Made by a program: the position numbers and the translations under genes
Shown here: piece by piece, positions 45,113 through 53,323 of the stretch
Layout: each line of letters opens with the position of its first letter
Position numbering within the stretch: position 1 is the first letter of the stretch
Assembly (NCBI RefSeq): GCF_028807635.1
Contig: NZ_JARBAX010000001.1
Span: 2,452,001-2,516,000, forward strand
Reading direction: 5' to 3'
From: Streptomyces spiramyceticus
GTDB lineage: Bacteria > Actinomycetota > Actinomycetes > Streptomycetales > Streptomycetaceae
Length of the DNA: 64,000 nt
The notes under the pieces: generated by a model
Told to the model about the DNA's origin: nothing
Seen by the model: only the letters and a program-made list of their open reading frames with translations
The model's database searches: none

Positions 45113-45760
45113 CTACACGCCCTCGGGGGCGGCCGCCTCCTTGGTGACCTGCGTGATCCACGGGGCCTTGTAGTCGCCGAGCTGCATCTTCTCGTCGTCC
45201 CAGGTGCCGTAGCGCGGGTTCACGTCGATGCGCAGTGCCTTCGACGCCGCGATGAACGCCTCGTTCACCTTCTTCTGGCCGGCGGGGGTGTTCGTCGCGC
45301 CGATCGCCGCCGCGAGCTTGCCGACCAGGACGTCCCTGCGGATGGCGTTGTCGATCTGGTCCGGGGCGACGCCGCGCTGCTGGAGATACATCGCGGCGAG
45401 CTGCTCCTCGCCGCCCGCCTGCCGCACCGCGTCCGCCTTCGCGGTCTGGATCTCCTTGCGGCTCACGCTCACACCGGCATCGTCGGCGGCCCGCTGCACG
45501 ATCCGGTCGACGATCAGGTCGTAGAGCTTGGCGCGGCCGAGCTGCCCGGTCGAGCCGACCAGCTGGGCGGCCTGCGGGGAGGACTGCTGGGCCTGGCGTA
45601 CGTCCTTGACCTGGTCCTGGAGCGCAGCCACCTCGATACGACCGCCGCCCACGACGGCCGCCGCTCCTGGATGCGCCTCATTGCCGCAGGCCGCGAGGAA
45701 CGGTGCCGCGACGAGGAGCGCGGCGGAGACGGAGAGCGCGGTGCGACGGCGGCGGTGCAA
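45113..45760 (-). CDS. SurA N-terminal-domain lipoprotein
   Basis: 215 residues. TTG 45760 is chosen because GGGAGG lies 6 nt upstream; it gives a classic lipoprotein signal (RRRRTALSVSAALLVAAPFLAAC, lipobox LAAC). The mature part is helical with a SurA_N-like chaperone fold (AALQDQVKDVRQAQ, LYDLIVDRIVQRAADDAGVSVSRKEI) but no PPIase domain. It probably assists folding of exported proteins. It lies 34 nt upstream of mazG in the same direction. Confidence 0.85.
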   Translation of the reverse strand: MHRRRRTALSVSAALLVAAPFLAACGNEAHPGAAAVVGGGRIEVAALQDQVKDVRQAQQSSPQAAQLVGSTGQLGRAKLYDLIVDRIVQRAADDAGVSVSRKEIQTAKADAVRQAGGEEQLAAMYLQQRGVAPDQIDNAIRRDVLVGKLAAAIGATNTPAGQKKVNEAFIAASKALRIDVNPRYGTWDDEKMQLGDYKAPWITQVTKEAAAPEGV

Positions 45761-45831
45761 AGGGTGCCTCCCGGCGGTGATCGTGCGGCATAGCAACGAA
45801 AGTGCGACGAACGACCTTGCGGTGATCGATG

Positions 45832-46281
45832 TTAGGCAGTCGGAGTGGTCCGGGCCACTGATTCGCCCAACGATTCGTTCGCGTTCGGGGATGCGCTGTC
45901 CCCGGAGTCCCTGGAGGGACCGCCGAGCATGATCGTGCGGGAGACCACGAAAGTGATCGGGATCGCGGCGGACGCGGCGATCAGGGGGGCGTACGTGCTG
46001 GTGAAGTGCAGGACGTCCACCAGGAGGTAGACGCCGCTCGTGGTGATCACGAAGTTGGCGGCGTTGGTGAGCGGGAAGAGCAGGAACTTCCGCCAGGTGG
46101 GGCGCGTGTTGTAGGTGAAGCGGCAGTTGAGGAAGAAGGAGCCGGTCATGCTGACGGCGAAGGCCACGACGTGCGCGGCGACATACGGCAGCCAGGGCAG
46201 GAGCAGCAGGTAGCAGGCGTAGTACGTGCCGGTGTTCACCACGCCCACGAGGGCGAACCTGACCAGCTGACGGCGGATCAT
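45832..46281 (-). CDS. GtrA-family membrane protein (polyprenyl-phosphate sugar flippase)
   Basis: 149 residues, four TMs (FALVGVVNTGTYYACYLLLLPWL; AAHVVAFAVSMTGSFFLNCRFTY; FPLTNAANFVITTSGVYLLVDVL; APLIAASAAIPITFVVSRTIML). GtrA proteins move undecaprenyl-phosphate-linked sugars outward. Its start overlaps the GT2 stop by 4 nt (ATGA). Confidence 0.9.
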   Translation of the reverse strand: MIRRQLVRFALVGVVNTGTYYACYLLLLPWLPYVAAHVVAFAVSMTGSFFLNCRFTYNTRPTWRKFLLFPLTNAANFVITTSGVYLLVDVLHFTSTYAPLIAASAAIPITFVVSRTIMLGGPSRDSGDSASPNANESLGESVARTTPTA

Positions 46282-47249
46282 CGGCGGACGAGCTCCCTGC
46301 CCTGCGGCTGCTGGGTCGCGACGGCCGCTGTCTCCACATTCGTCGCCTGAACCAGGAAGTGCGGGCGCCTTTTCACCTCGTAATAGATGCGGCCGACGTA
46401 TTCGCCCACAACACCGATCATCATCATCTGCACGCCGGCGAGTGCCGTGAGGGCGACGAGCAGCGTCACATATCCCGGGGTTTCCACTCCGTTCACGACG
46501 GCGTCACCGACAATCCACGCCGAATACGCCATCGCGACGGCGAGAAGCAGCAGGCCGAGATAGAGCGCGGCCCGCAGTGGCTTGTCATTGAACGAGAGAA
46601 GTCCGTCGAGCCCGTAGTTGAGCAGCTTCGAGAAGCTCCATTTCGAGCCGCCCTCCTCGCGGACGGCATTCTCGTACTCGAAGGTGACCTTGGAGAATCC
46701 GACCCAGGCGAACAGGCCTTTGGAGAAGCGGTTGTACTCGGTGAGTTCGAGTACGGCGTCGACGCCGCGGCGCGACAGCATGCGGAAGTCGCCGACGCCG
46801 TCGACGAGCTCGACGTCGACCAGACGGTTGATGAGCCGGTAGTACGCACGGGCGGCAAGCGTACGCGTGACCCTGTCGCCCTTCCTGGTGCGGCGGGCAA
46901 TGACCTGGTCGAAGCCCTGCTCGTGCAGCGCCACCATGCGGTGGACCAGCTCCGGCGGGTGCTGGAGGTCGGCGTCCATGATGACGACGGCGTCGCCGGA
47001 CGCGTTGCGCAGGCCTGCCAGCATCGCCGCCTCCTTGCCGAAGTTCCGGCTGAAGGAGACATAGCGCGTACGCGGATCCGATTCCGCGATCTCCTGGAGG
47101 ATCGCGAGCGTACGGTCGCTGCTTCCGTCGTCGACATAGACGAGTTCGACGGGGTGGCCGAGGCTGCCGAGCTCCTCGGTCACGCGCTGGTGGAAGCGGC
47201 CGATGATCTCCTCTTCGTTGAAGCACGGCACAACAATTGAGATGAGCAC
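46278..47249 (-). CDS. Polyisoprenyl-phosphate glycosyltransferase (GT2, GtrB/CsbB-like)
   Basis: 323 residues. GT-A domain with SIVVPCFNEEEIIGRF, DDGSSDRT and the metal site VIMDADLQHPPEL, then two C-terminal TMs (ALYLGLLLLAVAMAYSAWIV; GYVTLLVALTALAGVQMMMIGVVGEYVGRIYYE). It attaches a sugar to undecaprenyl phosphate on the inner face. It is divergent from the YfhO-type gene and coupled to gtrA. Confidence 0.93.
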   Translation of the reverse strand: MLISIVVPCFNEEEIIGRFHQRVTEELGSLGHPVELVYVDDGSSDRTLAILQEIAESDPRTRYVSFSRNFGKEAAMLAGLRNASGDAVVIMDADLQHPPELVHRMVALHEQGFDQVIARRTRKGDRVTRTLAARAYYRLINRLVDVELVDGVGDFRMLSRRGVDAVLELTEYNRFSKGLFAWVGFSKVTFEYENAVREEGGSKWSFSKLLNYGLDGLLSFNDKPLRAALYLGLLLLAVAMAYSAWIVGDAVVNGVETPGYVTLLVALTALAGVQMMMIGVVGEYVGRIYYEVKRRPHFLVQATNVETAAVATQQPQGRELVRR

Positions 47250-47460
47250 GGCTCTCCCCGGTGGGCACTCGGTTGAGGCAGGCGGTCAGCGAAGAACAGC
47301 CCCCGGATATGGCGGAGGTCGACGCTCCACATGACGCTGGGGCATCCAATAAGTGAACTCGCCAGATTATGACCGCTTTTAGCCGGAGCCGGTGTCATTG
47401 ACATCTCTTTTGCCTTCACATGCTGGCTTATTCGGTATGACACACAGTAGAACGATCATT

Positions 47461-49962
47461 ATGTCGACTACGGATTCGGTCAGAGGCCGCGCCATGGCGC
47501 TCTCCGCGCTGATCACCGCCGTTTCCGTGTGCGCGGGGGACGCCCTCGCCCGTAGCCACCCCTTCGGCCCGCGCACCCGCAGCGTGAACGACCTCGGCAA
47601 CCAGTTCGTGCCGTACCACGCCCGTCTGTGGGACCTGCTGCACGGGCGGGCGGACGGCGGGGCGCTGGTCAACTGGCAGTCCGGGTACGGCACGAGCTTC
47701 CTGCCCGACATCGGCACATACGTCAGCAGTCCCTTCGCGCTGCTCGTCGGACTCTTCCCGCGCGACGAGATCGACCTCGCCGTGTACGTCGTCACGGTGC
47801 TCAAGATGGCCGCGGCCGCCGCCGCCATGACGCTCCTGCTGCTCGCCCTGCGCGAAGGCGGCAGCCGGTGGTGGGCAGCGGCGGTGCTCGGGTCCTCGTA
47901 CGCACTGTGCGGGTGGGCGGTCACGGAGGCCGTCTACAACCCGATGTGGATGGACGGCCTGATCGCCTTCCCGCTGCTGTGCCTGGTGGGCGAGTGGGCG
48001 CGTACGGGCAGCCGTCGCGTCCTTGGTCCGGTGGTCGTGGCCGTCGCGTGGACCGCGAACTTCTACACGGCGTACATGGCCACCCTCGGGGCCGGTCTCG
48101 TCCTGCTGCTCCGGTTGCTGACCGAAGAGCCTGTCGTACGGGCACGGGTTCGGGCCATGCTGCGTGCCGCCCTCACCACGTTGCTCGGCATCGGTCTCGC
48201 GGCCCCCGTCCTGGCCGTTGTCTTCCTCGGGGCGAAGCACGCCTACCCCGGCTGGACGAAGGATTTCGCGCCCGCCGGGTGGAGTGATGTGTTCGCCCGC
48301 GCCCTCCCGGCGACGTACAGCTTCTTCACGCCTGCCGTCTTCCTCGGCACCGGCGCACTGCTGCTCGCCTGCACGCTGCCGTTCAACCGGGCGGCACGGC
48401 GGCGCGAGCGGGTCGGCTGGACCCTGCTGGCCGTCGCCGTCGCGGTGTCGATGCAGTGGGGGCCGACGCACCTGGTGTGGCACGTCTTCGCGACGCCCAA
48501 CGGCAGCCCCTACCGGCAGACGTTCGTCCTCAGCGGGATCCTGGTGATCGCTGCCTGGCTGTCGGTCTCGTACGGCTGGCCCGGGCGGCGCGCGCTGCTC
48601 GGCGGGACGGGCGTGGTCGCGCTCATGGCCCTGGGCGCGGTGACAAGCCCCCGGATCACCGCCTGGACGTACCCGCTCTTCGCGGCCGGGGTGGCGGCGG
48701 CGGTGGGCGGGGTGGTGCTGGCCCGGCGGGGCCGGGTGCTCGGGGTGGCCGCCGCACTGCTGCTGATCTGCGCGCAGGTCGGGCAGGCCGCCGTCACCAC
48801 CGCTCACGCCGACCGGCAGCGCCTCAACAGGCTCGACGACTACGCGCCGTGGGGAGCACGGCAGGAGGCCCAGGCGGACGCGGTGGCGGAAGCGGACGGG
48901 TGGCCGGCCTTCCGTACCGAACCGGGGCGTGAACAGACCACGGCCAACGACCCGCTGACCGTCGGCGGCCAGGGCGCGTCGTACTACAGCAGCCACACCC
49001 CTGACGTCCTCACCCGCACGCTCGCCGCGCTCGGCACCGGCTGGACGTCCAACGGCCGGTCCGTACAGAGCATCGACAATCCTGTGACGGACGCCCTGTT
49101 CTCCGTCGGCGCACGCGTGCACATGCCGCGCGATCGGCACCAGCGCTGGGCGCGGCCCGACGACCGCAAGGTGACGGTGACGCGGGCCGCCGTGCCGCAG
49201 CTGGTCACTGTGCGCCCACCCGGTACGGAGCCGCGCTTCGGCGTCTCGCCCTTCCGTAACCAGGAGAAACTGCTGGGCACGTCCGTCTATACGCTCCCGG
49301 CCACCGCACTGCGGTCGTCCGGGACGCTGACCGCCACCTGTCCGGCCGGCAGTGAAGTCTTCCTCTGGGCACCCGATTTCTTCGGTACAGCGCGCCTCCA
49401 AGGCGGCGGTACAGAGGCCGACATACGCGGCGGGCTCCCCGCGCGGCGTGCGGCCGTGCAGCCGCTGGGCACCGTACCGGCCGACGGCCGCGTATCGATC
49501 ACCCTCAAGGGAGGGCCGGCCAAGGGGCTCCCCCGCCAGAGCGTCGGCTGCCTGGACCGGGACCGGCTGGCCGACGCCGTGGACGGCCTCAGGGCGGGCG
49601 GCGCGACCGCTGTGCATGTCACGGACAGCGGCGTACGGGCGGTCGTCCCGCCGGGCGCGAAGGGAACGGCTGTCTTCGCCATGCCCCGCATCGCGGGCTG
49701 GAGCTGCGCCACCGACGGCGGAAAGGCCCGGCCCGCCGGCTCCTACCTGGGCCTGGTCGCCGTCCCCCTGGAGGGTGACGGCCGGGCCGTCACCCTTGCG
49801 TGTGAATTCAGCCCGCCGGGCCTGCGCATCGGCGTGCTCGTGGGCGGTCTTTCGCTGCTCGTGCTCCTGGCGGTGGCCGCCGTTCCACGGTTTCAGGACC
49901 GCCGCAGGAGCGCCATGAAGACTTCACCCCAGGACCATCGGCCCGTGGCCCACGCGGCATGA
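47461..49962 (+). CDS. YfhO-family membrane glycosyltransferase (GT-C)
   Basis: About 833 residues with about 12 TMs in the first half and a soluble extracytoplasmic C-terminal region ending with a last TM (IGVLVGGLSLLVLLAVAAV). The GT-C acidic site is in the first loop (SVNDLGNQFVPYHARLWDLLHG), followed by NWQSGYGTSFLPDIGTYVSSPF. Family members transfer polyprenyl-phosphate-linked sugars to cell-wall polymers. The start is uncertain: ATGs at 47437, 47461 and 47494 are possible, and only 47494 has AGAGG at 7 nt. It is divergent from the GT2/GtrA pair and likely works with them. Confidence 0.88.
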   Translation: MSTTDSVRGRAMALSALITAVSVCAGDALARSHPFGPRTRSVNDLGNQFVPYHARLWDLLHGRADGGALVNWQSGYGTSFLPDIGTYVSSPFALLVGLFPRDEIDLAVYVVTVLKMAAAAAAMTLLLLALREGGSRWWAAAVLGSSYALCGWAVTEAVYNPMWMDGLIAFPLLCLVGEWARTGSRRVLGPVVVAVAWTANFYTAYMATLGAGLVLLLRLLTEEPVVRARVRAMLRAALTTLLGIGLAAPVLAVVFLGAKHAYPGWTKDFAPAGWSDVFARALPATYSFFTPAVFLGTGALLLACTLPFNRAARRRERVGWTLLAVAVAVSMQWGPTHLVWHVFATPNGSPYRQTFVLSGILVIAAWLSVSYGWPGRRALLGGTGVVALMALGAVTSPRITAWTYPLFAAGVAAAVGGVVLARRGRVLGVAAALLLICAQVGQAAVTTAHADRQRLNRLDDYAPWGARQEAQADAVAEADGWPAFRTEPGREQTTANDPLTVGGQGASYYSSHTPDVLTRTLAALGTGWTSNGRSVQSIDNPVTDALFSVGARVHMPRDRHQRWARPDDRKVTVTRAAVPQLVTVRPPGTEPRFGVSPFRNQEKLLGTSVYTLPATALRSSGTLTATCPAGSEVFLWAPDFFGTARLQGGGTEADIRGGLPARRAAVQPLGTVPADGRVSITLKGGPAKGLPRQSVGCLDRDRLADAVDGLRAGGATAVHVTDSGVRAVVPPGAKGTAVFAMPRIAGWSCATDGGKARPAGSYLGLVAVPLEGDGRAVTLACEFSPPGLRIGVLVGGLSLLVLLAVAAVPRFQDRRRSAMKTSPQDHRPVAHAA

Positions 49963-50025
49963 GCCCAGGCATACGGTCGGGCACCTGCCCCCCACCCACA
50001 GGACCGAAGCCAGAGGCGAATCCGC

Positions 50026-50928
50026 ATGCCATCTCTGCTGAGCAACCGGCTGACGAAGTGGGCCCTGCGCCCTGTCGCCGCGCTCGTCGACCAGCGCATC
50101 TCACGCAGCACCGCCGGACTCCGCAAGGAAGTCACCGAGCTCCGGCGCAGGCAGCACGGCATCAGCATGCTGCTCGACCGCACCGGGCGCGGCCAGCACC
50201 GCATGCCGACACCCGATCAGATCAGCACGCTCGTGAGCGAGGTCGGGGCCGCGACGGACGAGAGTGAGCGCGCCCGCCGCAATGTCACCGTCGCCTACCG
50301 CAATGTGGTCGCCATCGAGGCGCTGGGCGTCGGCCGCATGGCGGGCGGTACGTCCAATGTGTGCGGCAAGCTCGCCACCATCCCGCTGCTGGCGCCGCGC
50401 AACGGCAATGATCTCGAAGTCCTCGAAATCGGCACGCTGCACGGCCTGTTCGCGGCCGCCCTGATGCGCATGCTGCACCGTACGGGCATCGAGGCGACGC
50501 TGACGATCGTGGACCCGCTGGCGGGCTCCCAGCTTCAGCCGGGCACATCGGACTACGAGGAGCCGACGGGCACTCCGGTCCGCGAGGACGTCGTACGGGC
50601 CAACCTGGCGCTCGGCGGCGGCCGTCCGGGCGTCGAGGCGCGCATCAGGCAGGGCTTCTCCGGCGATCCCGACGTACGGGCGGAGATCTCCGACCGGAAG
50701 TACGGCGTGATCGTGGTGGACGGGGACCACTCCTTCGAGGGGGTGCGCGCCGACCTGGAGTGGGTCGAGCTGATCGCCGCACAGGGCGGGATCGTGGTCC
50801 TCGACGACTACGGCGACGGGCGCTGGCCCGGGGTGAAGGACGCCCTGGACAAGCACCTGGCGGGCGGCGACAGCCGGCTCCAGATGGTGGGCCGGGTGGC
50901 CACGTCCGCGTTCCTGCGGGCGCACTGA
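50026..50928 (+). CDS. Class I SAM-dependent methyltransferase
   Basis: 300 residues. Helical N-terminus (about 1-100), then LEVLEIGTLHGLFAAALMRML (motif I), LTIVDPLAG, YGVIVVDGDHSFEGVRADLEWV and GGIVVLDDYGD, the Methyltransf_24 pattern used by sugar or cell-surface O-methylases. It is 63 nt after the YfhO gene in the same direction, so it may methylate the transferred glycan. No signal peptide. Confidence 0.85.
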   Translation: MPSLLSNRLTKWALRPVAALVDQRISRSTAGLRKEVTELRRRQHGISMLLDRTGRGQHRMPTPDQISTLVSEVGAATDESERARRNVTVAYRNVVAIEALGVGRMAGGTSNVCGKLATIPLLAPRNGNDLEVLEIGTLHGLFAAALMRMLHRTGIEATLTIVDPLAGSQLQPGTSDYEEPTGTPVREDVVRANLALGGGRPGVEARIRQGFSGDPDVRAEISDRKYGVIVVDGDHSFEGVRADLEWVELIAAQGGIVVLDDYGDGRWPGVKDALDKHLAGGDSRLQMVGRVATSAFLRAH

Positions 50929-50936
50929 CCAACCGG

Positions 50937-51036
50937 CACCTGTATCGGGCGCCGCTGCCGCCCTGTATCAGGCGCCGCTACGGCGGCCCGTAACAGGCGC
51001 CCTGCATCCGGCGGCCCGCATCAGGCGCCCCGCATC
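50937..51036. repeat. Degenerate tandem repeats overlapping the kinase stop codon
   Basis: About four to five units of roughly 22-28 bp containing (A/T)TCAGGCGCC and GGCGGCCCG, running from the kinase 3' end (including RMRGA-stop) into the gap before the methyltransferase gene. Confidence 0.7.
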
Positions 51037-52565
51037 CTCTGGTGCCGGTCGAGGGCGCGGCGCACCTCGGCCGGCAGTGGGTGGTACGCCCCGTACGCGC
51101 GCTCAGCGTCGTACAGCAGGCCCTGCAACTGGCCGTGCGCGGCGGCATGGTCGCCCATCGCGAGCAGCAGGTTCGCTATGCGGTGCCGGATGTCGAAGGC
51201 GCGGGCGGTGGCGTCGGCTGTGGCGGACGAGGCGGCCGCCCCCTGCCCGTACTGGTTCTCGTAGTACGGGAGCAGGCCGCGGTACTCGGCGAGCGCCGCG
51301 GCCGGTTCGCCGAGCTGCTCCAGGCACTGCGCCGCGTCGTAACGGAACTGGAGCGCCTGCGGGTCGGCCAGGCCCGACTCGGCCGCACGGTCGTCGGCGA
51401 GGCGGCGCAGCTCGGGCAGGGCGCGGCGGTACTGCCCGTCGTCCAGCAGCGTCGCGGCGTACTGCTTGCGCAGGATGCGGACGACCGGGGAGCGCTCACC
51501 GTGCTGCGCGGCGGCCGCGGGGAGGATGCCGCCGAGGATGTCGACGGCCTGCGTGATGCGCCCTTCGCCGAGGAGCTGCTTGACCTCGTCGACCGCGGCC
51601 GCGACGTCCGGCTGCGCCTCGGTGGGCGTCGGCTGGGCGACGGGCGGGGTGGTGGCGCGGTCGGGCCAGGGGGCGTGCGGGCGCAGGAAGGGGCGGGTCG
51701 GGTCGAGCGGGCCCGACGGCACACCACCGTGCGCCGGCAGCAGCGGGACCAGGGCCTCGTAGACCTCCTGAGCGGAGGAGGGTCGGTGCTGGGGATCCTT
51801 GGCGAGCAGCCGCAGAACGAGCGCTTCGAGCGGCTCGGGGATGTCCTGGCGGAGCTGGCGCACCGGGAGGGGCGGCTCGTACAGGTGTCGGTGGAGGACC
51901 CCCAGGACGGTGGATCCGGCGAACGGGACATTGCCGCTGAGGAGTTCGTGCAGGAGGACGCCGAGTGCGTAGAGGTCGGTGTACGGGCCGACCGCGCCGC
52001 CCATCGCCTGTTCGGGCGCCATGTAGGCGGGGCTTCCGATGGGTGACCCGGTGTGGGTGAGGCGGGTGGTGTCGGTGTCGAGGACGGAGGCGACGCCGAG
52101 GTCGAGGACGGTGACTGTGCCGTCGGGCTTGACCATGACGTTCCGCGGCTTGAGGTCGCGGTGGACGATCGGCACGGCGTGTACGGCGGAGAGCACGGCG
52201 CATAGCTGGGCGGCCACGGAGACGGCCCACGGCCAGGGGTACGGGTCGTGCTCGGCGAGGTGGTCCGCGAGGTCGGCGCCCTTGACGTACTGCATGACGA
52301 GGTAGAGGTCGTCGTCGTCGCTGCCCGCGTCGTGGACGGTGACGAGACCGGGGTGGTCGACCTGCGCGGTGACACGGCACTCGCGCACGAAGCGGCGGCG
52401 CATGTCCTCGGCGGCGGTGGCGGCGGCCATGCGGTCGGGGCGCAGCAGCTTCACGGCTACGCGGCGGTCGAGGCGCTGGTCGTATGCGTTCCAGACCTGG
52501 CCCATGCCGCCCTGCCCGATGACGGTGGCCAGCTCATAACGCCCGGCGATGATCCGTCCGTTCAC
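51021..52565 (-). CDS. Serine/threonine protein kinase with C-terminal helical repeats
   Basis: 514 residues, cytoplasmic, no TM. Kinase domain 1-275: IGQGGMGQVWNAYD (P-loop), VAVKLL (Lys), HRDLKPRNVMV catalytic loop, LDLGVAS in place of DFG, GSPAYMAPEQ (activation segment/APE) and RLLAKDPQHRPSSAQE. The C-terminal about 200 residues have TPR-like helices (QYRRALPELRRLADDRAAESG, EQLGEPAAALAEYRGLLPYYEN). GTG 52565 overlaps the stop of the membrane gene upstream. Substrate unknown. Confidence 0.93.
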   Translation of the reverse strand: MNGRIIAGRYELATVIGQGGMGQVWNAYDQRLDRRVAVKLLRPDRMAAATAAEDMRRRFVRECRVTAQVDHPGLVTVHDAGSDDDDLYLVMQYVKGADLADHLAEHDPYPWPWAVSVAAQLCAVLSAVHAVPIVHRDLKPRNVMVKPDGTVTVLDLGVASVLDTDTTRLTHTGSPIGSPAYMAPEQAMGGAVGPYTDLYALGVLLHELLSGNVPFAGSTVLGVLHRHLYEPPLPVRQLRQDIPEPLEALVLRLLAKDPQHRPSSAQEVYEALVPLLPAHGGVPSGPLDPTRPFLRPHAPWPDRATTPPVAQPTPTEAQPDVAAAVDEVKQLLGEGRITQAVDILGGILPAAAAQHGERSPVVRILRKQYAATLLDDGQYRRALPELRRLADDRAAESGLADPQALQFRYDAAQCLEQLGEPAAALAEYRGLLPYYENQYGQGAAASSATADATARAFDIRHRIANLLLAMGDHAAAHGQLQGLLYDAERAYGAYHPLPAEVRRALDRHQRMRGA

Positions 52566-53140
52566 CGGTCCTGGTCACCCCGCTGGTCCTTGCGCAGGAG
52601 GTCGCTCAGTTCGTCGAGCTCGGCGCGGACCTGGTCCATGCGGTGGGGTGGTTGCTGCTGTGGCGGCTGAGGCTGCTGCACCGGGGCCGGATTGGTCGCC
52701 GGGGTGTTCGCGTACGGGTTCGGGTAGCCGTAGTGCGGCGGGGCGGCTGCCGGGGCTGCGTACGGCCCGTAGGGGACGCGCGGGGCGGGGGGCGTGTACG
52801 GGGCGCCCGTCGCCTGGAGCCGTGCGTAGTACCGGATGTCGAACGTCAGGAAGTACCCGGCGCTCGCGGCTCCGAGGAGCAGGATGCAGGCCAGCGCGAT
52901 GTCGGTCCTGACGTCGCCCTCGGGCAGCGTGCCGACGACGGCGAAGCCCGCGATCGCGACCGGCAGGCTCAGCCAGGCGAGGGCCCAGTCGAACCGTCGC
53001 CCCCGCAGGATGGCGATACGGAACAGCGGCACGCACGACAACATGCCGCAGCTGAATACGGCGCCGACCGCGAACAGCACACGCATGGTGATGACGACGC
53101 CGTCGCTACGAACGGGCGGCGCGCTGCCGGAGCCGTGCAT
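52562..53140 (-). CDS. Membrane protein coupled to the kinase, Pro/Tyr-rich C-terminus
   Basis: 192 residues. Three TMs (ITMRVLFAVGAVFSCGMLSCVPLF; WALAWLSLPVAIAGFAVVGTL; IALACILLLGAASAGYFLTF) are followed by a cytoplasmic tail of PYG/PYA/NPY repeats and a short coiled coil (MDQVRAELDELSDLLRKDQ). ATG 53140 has AGGAG at 5 nt. The 4-nt overlap with the kinase gene suggests that it anchors or is phosphorylated by the kinase; this is inference. Confidence 0.8.
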   Translation of the reverse strand: MHGSGSAPPVRSDGVVITMRVLFAVGAVFSCGMLSCVPLFRIAILRGRRFDWALAWLSLPVAIAGFAVVGTLPEGDVRTDIALACILLLGAASAGYFLTFDIRYYARLQATGAPYTPPAPRVPYGPYAAPAAAPPHYGYPNPYANTPATNPAPVQQPQPPQQQPPHRMDQVRAELDELSDLLRKDQRGDQDR

Positions 53141-53323
53141 GGCTGCTCCTGAAAGCTGGTGGGACCCGCACATGGGGACGTGCACGGGGACAACGCGCGT
53201 CGTGGGGTACGCGCTTCGAGCGTATACACCGACACTGACAACGGTCTCCGGGTTGTACGGATCCGGTGTGGCGCACCTCACCCCGGACTCGCCGTCCCTC
53301 ACTCGGGCCCCACGTCCCCCGGC

